From Trema orientale (taxonomy: Eukaryota; Streptophyta; Magnoliopsida; Rosales; Cannabaceae), in assembly GCA_002914845.1 (NCBI GenBank), contig JXTC01000005.1:579949-643948 (forward strand): a stretch of DNA of 64,000 bases, in the 5' to 3' direction. The stretch's first letter is position 1. The number at the start of each line of letters is the position of its first letter. The notes under the pieces are model-generated. The model was not told the origin of the DNA, did not search any database, and saw only the letters and a list, made by a program, of their open reading frames with translations. Below are positions 1 through 12,900 of the stretch, one piece after another. Both the position numbers and the translations under genes were made by a program.

Positions 1-219
1 AGAAATTATTTGTTTATTGTTCTTGTTTATACTTTTAAAGGTCACAGAGGTAGTCTCATAACGGGACTGATTCCATTCATATTTTGGCCAACATAAATCA
101 TGTTTAATCAACATAGTATTAGACAAACGTGACATGTATTGGCCAAATCATAAACGGAATCGGTCATTGCATCTAATCCCTACTTTAATATATATATATA
201 TATATACACACACATATAT

Positions 220-1087
220 ATGTTTCAATGGAGATTTTTGTTTTTGCTCCATGGATAAGTAAGATTATCAAGTTGAATATGACCTACAATTGCAAGTAAT
301 TTCATCTATTTCCATTATTTGATCAATTAGCGTTTTATTCAAATATTTTTCTTTTTTATTTATTTCTTTTCTTTTTTGATTTTCACTTATAAGTTTAATT
401 TTTTAAATTTCATTTAATCTGAACATATTATGCTACTAATATGAATAAGTAATTTTTTTGAGAATATAAATAACGTTAGTTTTGTTTTTGTTTTTGTTTT
501 TTTTTTATGAGATATAACATTAGTATTTTTTTTAAAGGGAATAACGTTAGTTTTGAAATTATAAAAAAGAAAGAATGTATTTTTTTAAGAATAAGTTTTG
601 ATAAAAAAATTAGTGTTTAATAGTTTTATATTAACAGTTAGTTGTTTTTTTTAAGAATATATACATAACATTAATTTTTTTTTTTTGGGGATATATAATG
701 TTAGTTTTGAAATTATAAAAAAGAAGGACTCGTTTTTTAATGAAAATTTTAATATATATACAATTAGTTCTTTAGAAAAAAAAAATATCTAGATATATAT
801 ACAGTTAGTTGTTTTTTTATTTATTTTTTAATAAAAATAAATAATAGAATGAAAAAAAAGAACAAACAATGGAAAAGGGATTAGAAAAAAAAATTCTAAC
901 TCATAAGTCATATATAAGTTACTAACTTTTTAAGTCATAAATAGCTTTCCATATTTATATACGTATTAATTAGATTTTATTTTTTTGATAAAATTACTAA
1001 TATCATTATAACTATCAGATCAAAATCTAATGGTCCAAATGAAAGTACCCGTCAATAGAGCAAAAACAAAAATCTCCATTGAAACAT
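220..1087. mobile_element. AT-rich TIR element, non-autonomous
   Basis: The ends at 220-249 and 1058-1087 are a perfect 30-bp inverted repeat (key core GTTTCAATGGAG). The 800 bp between them is AT-rich with no coding potential. It carries internal direct repeats of a unit around ataacgttagttttgaaa (near 541, 691 and shorter copies near 471 and 510). The flanks are (TA)n tracts, so a target-site duplication cannot be read and the superfamily is not assigned. The perfect termini suggest either a young insertion or a foldback. Confidence 0.6.
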
Positions 1088-1577
1088 GACCCCACATATA
1101 TATATATATATTGATTTACTCGTAGATCCTGATGTGTTTATAGGATAATGATTGTGTCATTATATTCATTAGCCCATCATTAATTGGTAAGGTTAGCTCA
1201 ATTTTATATTCCTCATTTAACTTCTGGCAACTTTGACTCTTGTTTTGCCTTTTATTTTTATTATTTGTAAGATATATTCATATGACTTGAACTTGAACTG
1301 TTCACATATACTCACCCATCCAACCACCTGAGCTAGCATCAAGTGACAACTTTCATTTTTTTCGTTAATATTACACTGACAAACTTATTGAAAATTTTAT
1401 CCTATTTTTAAGGACCCAACCGAGAAAGCTATTATTGACAAACTTATGACTCAACAATTCGATAAAAAATACAATGATAATTGTTATGACCCAATGAAGA
1501 AGGTACTATAGCATATTGACTACTTTACATTATTATTATTATCCTTTTTTTTTTTTTATAAGAAAGAGACTTGTTAA

Positions 1578-2790
1578 TGTAGACATGAAATAAACATATT
1601 AGGAAATTTTATTGTTATTATTATTTAGGATTATTTAAGTTTAGTATTAGTTATTTAGTTTTGGGTAACTAAATTTAAATTTCCTGTTTCTATTAGTTTC
1701 TAGAACATGTTTACTTTCTAAGTTGAGTCTAATTATCTATCTATAAACAAGCTTAGTTATATAATTGTGTTTCAGACTATAATGAATTAATAAATGATTA
1801 TTGAGTTTTCTCCTTCTATGGATCTCTTTCTTTCTGAGTTCTTATCTTGATTCTCTATTACTCTTCTACCTGTTCATCTATTTCTATCTAAATCTCTCTA
1901 ATTCTCTTCCTTGATTCTATTCTGTTTTCTCTAATCTATATAATTTATTATCTATCTTATTTATCTCTTGCTATTCTACCAATTCCCTTGCTATTCTACC
2001 TATTCTCTCTATTTCTCTATCTTTTCTCATTTTATCCTACATTAATTGGTATCTGAGCCTAGTTTGTTTTTTTTTGCCTATCCTTTAATTTTTTTTTCTC
2101 TAGATCAGCAAGTTAGTTCCACCCGCACTGTTATCTTCTTCTATAGAGTACTAACGTTCCAATCATCTCTCCCACCGGCTCTGCTCAGATCTGAATTTAC
2201 TACTACGCTATGCTCAATTGAGATCTTATTCAACTGCTCATTCCCATGAGTCTATATACTGAATTGCCTTATTACATCCTCAAGTTTAGTCCATGCTTGG
2301 TTTTTTTTTTTTTTTTCCTGATGTGTTTAGGCGTATCCTAAATAATAATAACAATAGAATTTCCTAATATGTTTATTTCATGTCTACATCATGACGTAGA
2401 CATGAAATAAACATATTAGGAAATTCTATTGTTATTATTATTTAGGATTATGCAAATTTATTATTAGTTATTTAGTTTGGGTAACTAGATTTAAATTTCT
2501 TGTTTATATTAGTTTCTAGAATGTGTTTACTTTCCAAGTTGAGTCTAATGTCTATCTATATATAGGCTTAATTATGTAACTACTTTTCAGACTATAATGA
2601 ATTAATGAATGATTATTGAGTTTTCTCTCTATATGATTCTTCTTCTTTCTTTGGGTTCTTGATCTAATTCTATTACTTTTCTTCATATTCATTTGTTTCT
2701 GCCCTAATTCTCTTCATCCCTTGTTTTTCTACCAATTTTATTTCTTTTCTCATATGATTCTATATCACTTGTATTATAACATATAAAAAT
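1578..2790 (+). mobile_element. Rearranged Copia-type LTR retrotransposon remnant
   Basis: A segment starting TGTAGACATG at 1578 recurs in the same orientation from about 2392. Both copies share a body containing a CTATCTATA TATA-like stretch and the run AGACTATAATGAATTAAT. The first copy is followed at 2046 by TGGTATCTGAGC. That is one mismatch from the primer-binding site complementary to initiator tRNA-Met that is typical of plant Copia elements. Only about 270 bp of non-coding internal DNA follows. A third fragment of the LTR start lies inverted at about 2319-2390, head to head with the second copy. No gag or pol remains. Confidence 0.6.
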
Positions 2791-3004
2791 AATACATGCC
2801 AACTCTGGACCCCATTCTCTCTAACAAAAAAAAACCCATATCTTCCAATTCCAACTTTGTAATAGAGTAATTCTTGAACTTCTGCATATTCATTAATCTA
2901 TGGAACAACTTTGTATTGCATAATCTGTGGATTACTTTGCATTATAGGATTGCATAATTAGTATTACTATGTTAAATTATATATCTTGTGGTCGTTCAAT
3001 TTAG

Positions 3005-3790
3005 GCTGCTGCAAATGTGATATTGGCAGTATCACTTGCTGTCTGCAAAGTAGTGCTCGCATCAAAGATAAGCCTCTTTACAAGGTTTGTTTCTTTACTT
3101 GTCTAACAAATTATTAGAGAGGTTATTGATATGGAACTATGTAGTGTGTAAATCTGTCAAATATTGGAAGTTTTTCTTTTCTTTAGTTATTTCACATTCT
3201 CATGTGATCATATTGTCCCTTTATATCTAGTACATTATGGAGATTGTTGGCAACAAGGACAAATACGAATATCCCGCTCCTGCTTTCAAGGTCGTTAATA
3301 ATGGTAAATTAGACTAGAAGAACAAACTACGTGCTAAGCAGGCATGAATTTTCAATTTCAATAGTTTCATTAGGTTTTGGTTTTGAATTCTCATGGATGG
3401 TCTTAATTTGTTTTGAGCTTTTTGGTTCGTTTTGCTTGCAGCATTTCATGATTGTTCCTGGAGAAGTTCCTTCGTTTAGAAAGACTATCATCGCAATTAA
3501 TTAGGGATATATATTGCATGCATTTGAAGGTACTTAGTTTGAATTTTTTTATTAAATTAAGTCATGACTAGCTATTGTATATTTGTAGTAGTTTAAGGAC
3601 TAATACGGCGGAAATTAAAGTTTGAGTTACTAAAAATGTTTCATTTTATAGAAAATTAATCCGTACTATATATTTTGGGATGCTATTTACTAACATTACA
3701 TGTCCATTCCCCAAGGAACGTATTATCAGCAAATATGGTTAGGACGCTGTCAAGGAGGATAATGACGGCGGTTACACCCTTAGTATTCAG
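3005..3790 (+). pseudogene. Enolase pseudogene fragment, introns retained
   Basis: Four exon-like blocks read as consecutive internal enolase exons: 3005-3084 (ILAVSLAVCK region), 3231-3341 (PAPAF, VVNNG, NKL), 3442-3529 (HFMIVPGEVPSF) and 3716-3790 (KYG-stop-DAV, DGGY, IQ). Most retain plausible GT/AG borders, so this is a decayed duplicate and not a processed copy. Damage includes a frameshift at the end of the first block, in-frame stops after VVNNGKLD and after KTIIAIN, and TAG in place of the usual Gln after KYG. The start of the gene and everything beyond the IQ exon are absent. Enolase is the glycolytic 2-phosphoglycerate dehydratase. The active-site Glu-Gly-Gly region survives only as a degenerate DGGY. 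Confidence 0.8.
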
Positions 3791-3992
3791 GTTAATTAGT
3801 TGACGGCGGTTTCAGGAGAAAATACATCACCAGATGGACATAATTTTTATTACAACTTCAAAGTGAGAGCAATAAAAGAGCAAGTAGGAGCAAGCAACAA
3901 CTTAAAAGCCCCTATTTATACTCCTTTGTACATTTTTACATCATTTTGCATGAATTACAAAACAAAATCTATAAAATGCTGAAAGAATCGTC

Positions 3993-6900
3993 TCATAAAT
4001 ATTGCCTTATCCTTTGGGATAACAGGGAAGTTGAACCAGATTGCAAGTTTAACATGGTGGTCCTTGGCTTTTGCCACCCAAACCTTTCCAAAAACTCCTC
4101 AATTAGCCTGCAAGTGATACCGAATATATCAGATATCAAGCTAAATAAACAATCACAAATTATGTCATGGATATTTTGACTCACAAGCTGCAGATGGCTC
4201 TCTGTGATGAAGCGAGCTTGCGGTCTGGGAAAGAATCCTCCAATCGGTAACTCAACCAAACATAGAGATCCAAGACCTTGAGTTCAAGTACCAAAAAGGG
4301 AAAATTTAAGCAGAAAGAATCACCAACCAAAATAGTTTGAGATGCACTAGAAAACATATTCTTTTTAAAAAAAAATGAAGTTGTATAAAAGTTAATATTT
4401 CGATGCTTAGGTATCAAAGGAATATACAAATAAGTTAATGATTTGTCTTCCCGGCCAATCAGAATGTCATTTTCAGATACTAAAATGCAGGATTCGTGAT
4501 GCAAGGGGTCAACGAAGAAAACTCTCAGAGGAGAGAAAGAGAGAAACATTCCAGAAAATTTCATTAACAAATTCTTATCCTTACAATCTGAGTCCTTCCT
4601 TTTTCAATTCCTTTCCTATAGACTAATGGGTTGTTACACTAAAAACAAAAGAGTAACGGTCTAAAAGACAGGCTGATTGCAGAGACAAAGTAAATTTAAA
4701 TGAAAAAAAAAAAAGACAATAACTTGAGGTAAAAAACGACAACAATTTGAGGTCAAGTTATTCAGGTCAAGCTATTTAACTTGAGGCCAGGCTATTCATC
4801 ACAGGCCACATTCTCCTGCATCAGTTTGTTAAATGTGGTAGCAGCTATGATCCATATGAGAGCAAACCAGAAAGAGAGATTAAAATGTCATGCTTTTAAA
4901 CTAGAATGTCAAAGCAAGCATTACTAGGCAGGAAGTTTATGAATACTTCCAAACTATTTAGCCAGTACGTCTTTTTTCAATTTAAGAAAATTCAACCTTC
5001 CAAGAAAGGTAATTAGTAGTCATATAATACCTTGTGAATGGATTCAAGTTCCTTGAGCGCAGCTTGTGATTTTGGCACCTGAAGTGTGCCTGGTGTGAAT
5101 ATTTCTCGAAGACGAACAATGCCCTTTTTCGCATAGTTTTCAGCAAACTGACCACGAAAGATTGGTAATATAAATTTCTCCATTTAAAAATAAATACTGA
5201 TAAATAAAACCACTATCTAATCTTACCTGTGTAAGACCTTGAGATAAAATTTCATCATCCATTTCAGCTGGGCTGCACGTTAAAGAAAATCAGTCTGAAC
5301 CAGAATAGGTTACTTAAAAAAAAAAGTTAGAAAAACCTATGAATTCCCTTTTTCAACTGAACTTTTCCCAAACAAAGACAACCTAGAAACGTAACGAATT
5401 GAATAATGAAAGGATCGAAGTATGAACTAATGTCACGTTTGGTTCATGGAATGGAATTGGAATTGGAATAGGAATGGTAATAGAATGGAATTGGAATAGT
5501 AATGAGAATGGTAATACATTGTTTGATTAAAATTGGAATCAACAGTGGAATGGAATGAAATATAGTGTATTGACAAAATTACCCTTACTTTTAAATATTT
5601 TAGTAGGGCAAAGAGGGAAAAATTAGTTTTGAAAGATTGGAACTTTTATTCCATTGGTAGAGAAGTGGAATAACAATTCCATCATTTAATAGAATTATAA
5701 TTCTCATTCCCTTGCCAAAAAAATGAAACAAACATTGGAATGTACAATTTGGTGGAATAGGTTTTCCATTCCAAACTCCATTCCTTCAAACCAAACATAC
5801 TCTAACTGAAATACTAAAATCTCTTGACATAGGATCCGAAAGTATGGGATCCAAGATCGCCTTAGAGGGGTTTATGAGAAAATTACCTCCCAAGTGGAAA
5901 AAAAGAATAAGAGAGGAGAAATAGTAACTAAGACAATTTGAGGAGCAAAGTATAACCATTTTTCCTTTTTAACACACGTGTCTGTGTGTGTACATGAAGT
6001 CGAAAGAAATGTTTTCTGGTTACCTGATACAGAAAAGGTACTTATCATGCAAACCAAGAGGTAACTCATCAATAACAGCGGCGACTTTCTAATCAAGTAG
6101 AAAAAAGCAAGTCTGAGCGCAAAGAAGAGAAAATAAAAAAATAAAAACCAAAAATAAAATAAAAAAAATGTTAAATCAGCTAAGTTTTCTTAATTCCGAC
6201 AAACAAAAAATAATATTTAGACATGAATCCCTGTTGATTGATGTAAACGCGAGCAAAGGGAAAAAAATCATACCATCATTTCCTCACAATCAGAAATAAA
6301 ATAATTTGCCGATAATTTGGCGTTCTCTACAAAATGTTCCTGCCAAGAAGTAAAACCATGAAGATAAACATTTGAACACAAAACAAAGAAGACGGGCTCA
6401 ATTTTTGGAATTGAGAAATGCACAAATTGAGTAGTTAGATTTAAAATTTCAACTACCATAAGGGTGTATGCGATAGTGTGCAGTTACAGTAGCGCGCATT
6501 TTGAATATCAAATCTCATTAGAATCATACAAAACGCTAATGATGTAGCACTAGGGAGAAAATAGAAGAAAGTAGAGAAAGAAGAGAAGGAAGAGAGAATT
6601 AGAGAAGAACTGAGAGAATTTTAGGGAGAGAATAAGAATTCTAGAGAGAGAATAACTGATAGTTATATTTCATAAATCAAAGTCTGAATTACAATGACAA
6701 TAGAGAGGCTTATTTATAGATAAGCTTAGGACACAAACTAGGAAAGTAAACTAGAGCAAGCAATTGACATAAACGGGTAACTAATAACTAGTTACTTAAA
6801 ATCAAAATAAATCTAATAAAATAAATTAAAATACCCTATTACTAGTTTCTATATTTGCGCCTAGTATAGATCTTTAGAGGCCTTCTAGATGCTTCATCAT

Positions 6901-9900
6901 TTCCCCCCGGCTGAAAAGAACTCGACTCCGGCGAGTAATTCTTCAAGTATTTCTCCAAGAGAACAGGATCAAGGCGACGAAATTCCTCTTCAGTGATCCA
7001 CGCATCATCAGTAGAAGGACGATCTTTCTAACGAACAAGAAATCAACGAAAACCACCATTGGAAGAAGTAACAAACTCATCTTCCAAGACATCCATAATG
7101 GCATCACGCGGAACAACGTCAGTAGTAGGAAGAGGAGGAACTTTGGTGGAAGGATGTGAGTCATGTGACACAGATGAAGGTAGCACAGACGGCTCAAAAG
7201 TACCATTATATGGTGATAAATCAGCGATATTGAAAATTGGACTGATAGACAAATTAGGAGGTAAGTCCAGCATGTAAGCATTGGCACCAAGTTTGCGTAT
7301 AATAGGAAAAGGACCAATAGAACGAGCATGCAACTTCTTCACAGCATGTTTAGGAAAACGCTCAGGTGCAACACGAACCATAACATGGTCACCTTCGTTA
7401 AACTCTTGATGTCGACGATGGAGATCTGCTGAAATCTTATATTTTTCATTACTCAAAGCAATTTTTCGTCGAATGTCTTCATGCAAACTACGAATATGAT
7501 CAGCAAAATCTTGGGCTGAATTGGAAGGCTTATAATCAGCAGGTAAAGGAATCAAATCAATAGGCTGGCCAGGGGAAAATCCAATATCAATCTCAAAAGG
7601 ACTCTTTCCAGTCGAACGATTGACAAAATTGTTATAGGCAAATTCAGCAATAGGAAGAAGGAGATCCCAATTCCCAAGTTTATCACCTACCAAACATCGA
7701 AGCAAGTCACCTAAACTCCGGTTAACAACCTCAGTCTGACCATCAGTTTGAGGGTGGAATGCTGAAGAATACTTCAAGGTAGTGCCAAACAATGTCCACA
7801 GTGTCTTCCAAAAATAGCTGACAAATTTGACATTCCTATCTGAAATAATAGTAGAAGGTAGGCTATGTAATCGGATTACTTCCCTGAAAAACAACTTAGC
7901 CATTTGAGAAGCATCAGTACTCTTAGAACAAGGGATAAAATGAGCCATTTTTGAAAATCTATCCACAACAACCATTATAGAATCATGGCCACGGGCAGTC
8001 TTGGGCAACCCTAGGACCAAATCCATGCTAAGGTCTTTCCAAAGTGTATGTGGAACAGGCAGAGGAGTATACAAACCAGTGTTGTGTTTCTTAGCTTTAC
8101 CAAGCTGGCAAGTACGACACTGTGAAACAATGCGTGCAACATCTTTTTTCAAAGTAGGCCAATAAAAACGATCTGCTACCAGAGCTATAGTCTTATCACG
8201 ACCAAAATAACCCGCTAAACCTCATGCATGTAATTCCCATACCAGAAAATCACGGAGGGAAGTACGAGGGATGCACAATTTAACTCCTTTGAAAAGGAAT
8301 CCATCACGAACGAGAAAATTCAGATGTACTTTTCCAGAACAATCAAGTAGATCGTTAAAAAGAACACCAAAATCTGGACAAGTAGAATATTCATCTTTAA
8401 GCCTTTCGAATCCAATCACTTTAGTACTCATTGATTGCAAAATAGTAGCAACACGACTAAGAGCATCGGCGGCTAACTCATAACTAGTTACTTAAAATCA
8501 AAATAAATCTAATAAAATAAATTAAAATACCCTATAACTAGTTTCTATATTTGCGCCTAGTATAGATCTTTAGAGGCCTTCTAGATGCTTCATCAGCTAA
8601 TCTCACAAAATCTTGTGAAATTTCGATGACTTAAAAGTATTCACTACCGATAAGGTACTTTTCCTATCATATCACAGAACTTTCCTATAAAGCAGTCAGA
8701 ATGGGTGGAGAGGGGTATTTCCAGACTTAACTCATCTCTCATTATAGAACTGATATGACAAATAAAATGAAATTATCATTCAAAAAGAAAACAACAAATG
8801 AACCTACCAGTTCAGCGGGTGGCTCAGTAATTAAAAATTAAAAAACAAAATAACAAACAAATGAACTTACCAGTATCTCATATAAGCCATTTTTAGGGTG
8901 CAAGCGTGAATATGTAAATATGAGATCAAAATTAGGAAACAATCCAGCTCTCTGCATTATAAGGGTTCCACCAGTTTAGAGAAAGTTTAGAGAAAGTACA
9001 GAAGATATGACACTTTAATAATATGAAATTTAGCATAGGATGCCTTCTAACTATCATATGAATGTCTTAGTCATAAATTTACCTCTAAAGTGGGGGATGG
9101 AGCATTCAGTGATGAATGAAGCAAAGGTAGAAACTTAGCATCCATACAAGTCACTTCACCAACAGGAAATTTTGAACCATACCTGCCAGCTCTCCCTATG
9201 AGACAAAGCCATAAGCTATGTCAAGCAGTTACATGAGGGTAGAAATGCACATTAGATAATAACAAAGACAAATCTTAGACTAAAGTTACAACTGTGTTTC
9301 ACAAGAAAACAATTCCAGTAAAACTATTTACTGTTAGATATTTTGCTGAACCATTTGTACGTAAAAAGTTATACCATGTCATAATTGATTTTTCCGGAAG
9401 ATTTGATGCGCAAAGATTCTAATCCAAGTTATAGGCCAATACAAACATTGTGCACTCATGGAATTTTTGAAGATAGTCCAGATACGTATTTAAAAAGCTT
9501 AACCTAGAAAATGAGAAGTTCTACAAATAGCTATTCAGAATTCAAGGCACCTGCAATTTGCTTTATCTCTGGTATCGTGAGCTCCCGCTCCTCAACACCG
9601 TCAAATTTAATCATTGTTGAAAAAATTATCCTCGAAATGTTCAGATTAAGACCCATCCCAACGGCGTCACTAGCCACAAGAACATCAAACTCGCTGCTTT
9701 CATCATTGAACCTTGTTGCCTGCAATCCTAGTGTACATATTAATTCAGCCAATTCTCAGCTTGGGTTTAAAGGACTGATAGTGAACAAATGGACAAACAT
9801 AAATCCCCACAATGCTGCATAATCCGCATTGGCATTTGCAACATTTTAAAGGCAAACAACACATACGACTTCATAAAACATTTTTGAAAACAAAAAGCAT

Positions 9901-12900
9901 ATTTGTAGTGAGGTGATGTCACCTGTCTAGTCCGAGTTTCTGGAGGAAGTGAACCATAAACTACAGAACAAAGATGCTTCCTCCCATTTTCAATTTGTTT
10001 CTAGAAATACAAGAAAAGATACAATGCATTAACAACACTTGACTTACCAATAAGATAAGACAGCTCATCACAAACACAGTAAATAAAAAGAGGACTAACA
10101 TGAATAACATCACCATCTTCAAACCTAAGAGGAATCATATATTTTCTATCTCTAATTAAAAAATTGATACAAACAAAGGATATGTTTTAATAAGCCTTCA
10201 TCATTGAGAGAAAAATGGTGCTTTTATCTAGTAACATGGAATCTGGCACCAAACCCACACCACATCTTTTATTTCTTCTTACTCTACCTCTTACAATTGG
10301 ATGTTCACTATGGTACCCTAGAGTTTAAAATACATTGATGCAGAAAATCATCTTGGCAACCAAAACCCAGCAGGATATAAATTCTCTTTTGATATGAATG
10401 AGAAGATAAAATCATTACAAGTCACCATGTTAAAAATCACATTATCAACCAAAAACCAATATGAGCACAAGAGCTTAATTCACAACTCTTAAGTTTCCGA
10501 GAGCAGAAAACAAAAAGAAAATTATATTTATTTTCTATCTAGTGGCTCTCCCATTCCTCATCTCATATCAAGCTCAAAGTAGAATCAGATTCCTGAGCAA
10601 AAAAAAAAAAAAAAAAGCTCCAAGTAGAATCACAATCCAAGGTTTAAGGTCAAGATTCGGATGATCGTTATTTCAAATTGGCTTAGCTATCACTTATTTT
10701 AGCCTATAGGTTAACAAAGCTTTATCTGAAGCAAGATGCCATAGGAGAAGTTTGGTTTCATGAAATATAGAACGAAACCACTCATGAATAAAATGCTCTT
10801 TTCTGCCAGTCATTATTTTAAGAATTGCATAGATAGATAGTTTGGAGTTACAGGAGATGTATGCCAGATCCTCGCAATAAGAACATCAGCAAAATTTGAA
10901 AAACTAAAATAAGAAAGAGAATAATTGAGAAGAAAGGTTAAAACTAATCCATGTCCAATCAAACATGAAAAAGAATATGCAATGATAGAAAGAAAAAATA
11001 AAACTAACCTTGAATTGATATATTTTTTTGCGTGAAAAGGATACAATGCAATCCCCTGTTCTAATATTATTAAAGGACCCAAGAGGAACCTTCAGTGGAA
11101 CCAATGGTGAAAGTCTCTCATATAGTTGAACCTAAAATAGAGCAGAAAACAGTAACAGATTAGAAAATGACACGGAAAACATAAACTTAGCATTGTCGCC
11201 TAGTGGTAAATGTATAACCCATAGTATAATGACATGAGCAGATAAGAATCTTGAAATTATTGTTTATCAACAATGCCAGGCAATTCTTTACGCATCAAAA
11301 TAATACTCCTGCCTGTACAAACATTTAGATGCCAAAACATAGAATCAGAATCTTAGCCAACCAATACTTTCCACAGTAAAGACTGTTGCTGGATGCTTCA
11401 CGGAAAGCACTTGGAGAAGGGAAAAACATGTGCCCTAATCCTTGGTGCAGAATAATTCTCAGAATTGTTTCCTTCCCTCCAATACATCAGAGATCTCTCG
11501 TATTCGGAAAACATAATTAATCCTGAAAACTCTTGATAGCGTAATGCTTATGTTCGGGATTATTACATGACAGGATGACCACTTGGTTCTTCAATTATCC
11601 ATCTTCCTCAAACAAACAAGATAAGATGTAATGGGATAAGGACATGATACAGCAGAAGGAACCATAGAATGCCCCACTTTTAAAAAATAGGCCATCTACA
11701 TACTAATAAAAATTTAAGTAAGGGAGAATCATTCATGTAGCATATTACACATTCACAAACTATAATAAGAATAAACTCGAGGTATTGTGGAGCCAAAAAA
11801 AATAAATAAATAAGTACTGTATTACCTCTACATGATCACCAGTCACTTCGAGCATTTCCTGAATTAAGGGAACGGCAGCTGCATCTCCACAAAGGTGAAG
11901 TTCATCAGCAGATATTCCTAATAGTGCACGTGTAAAAGAAAAGCCCCGCGTTCGACAACCCAACATCTGAAATGTAATAAAAGAAAGAAGACAATTATAG
12001 GGTACAGTGATTTTGTGCTTAACCTAAAGGATCACATCTTCAGCTATACGGTAAGTCATTTGATGTTAAAAGCAACTAACTACTATTTTGACAGTAAATT
12101 TGACTTAGTTGTATCATCATTTAATACTTGAGAAAACATGGGAAAACTACAACAAGATTTATAAACAGTGGAAAGTTAATCCTTAATATTTGAGAGCATT
12201 TGTGCAGCTTATATACGCTCTTCAGATATTGTTCATAGTCTTTAATAGAAACTACTTTTGTCGTTTCATTTCAGGAACTATCAATAATAAAGCTTCCATC
12301 AGCATAACCTTCTTCTCCTCCCTTCCCAAGAGGAAATATGGTGGGGGGAAAAGAAAAACAAAGAAAAGATATGTGCTGTACGCACATATTTATAAGTATC
12401 ATACATGCATATCAAGATCAGTTAATGACTGAAAAAAGGAGTTTCCTTTGCTCTTGAGGAAAGCAAAGAAAGAAGTATATGGGCTACACAATTGCAAGAA
12501 TATTAAAGCTTCCAAATGTGGATGAGCCTGTTTCTGGATTGAAGACTTCCATTTGCATGGAACAAGCACTTTAGCATATAACTTAACAAATACGCATTTC
12601 TACCAAAATCTAATGCCAATTAACAAAAATACATTATTACAAGCATGTTAAATGAAAGTAAACCTCTAACGTCTACATAGACCTTTTAACATGCCTGAAT
12701 TTCATCAATAACGGCACAATCATAACTAGCGGTTACATCAGCCATCTCAACTGTCACAGCCTTGTGTTTTGCACCATCAACCTCTTCTTTCTCCTGTCCT
12801 GTAACTAGATTGCAAGGAACTTTTGCCTTGTTCAATCGTTTTGCCACCTCCCAAGCCAACAATCTCAAAGGAGCACAATATATCCCTATAGACAAGCAAG

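Noticed and set aside
11190..11225. tRNA A-box-like sequence TCGCCTAGTGGTAA in SUV3 intron 5-6 region
   Set aside because: No B box or cloverleaf follows; may be a bare SINE trace but cannot be supported.
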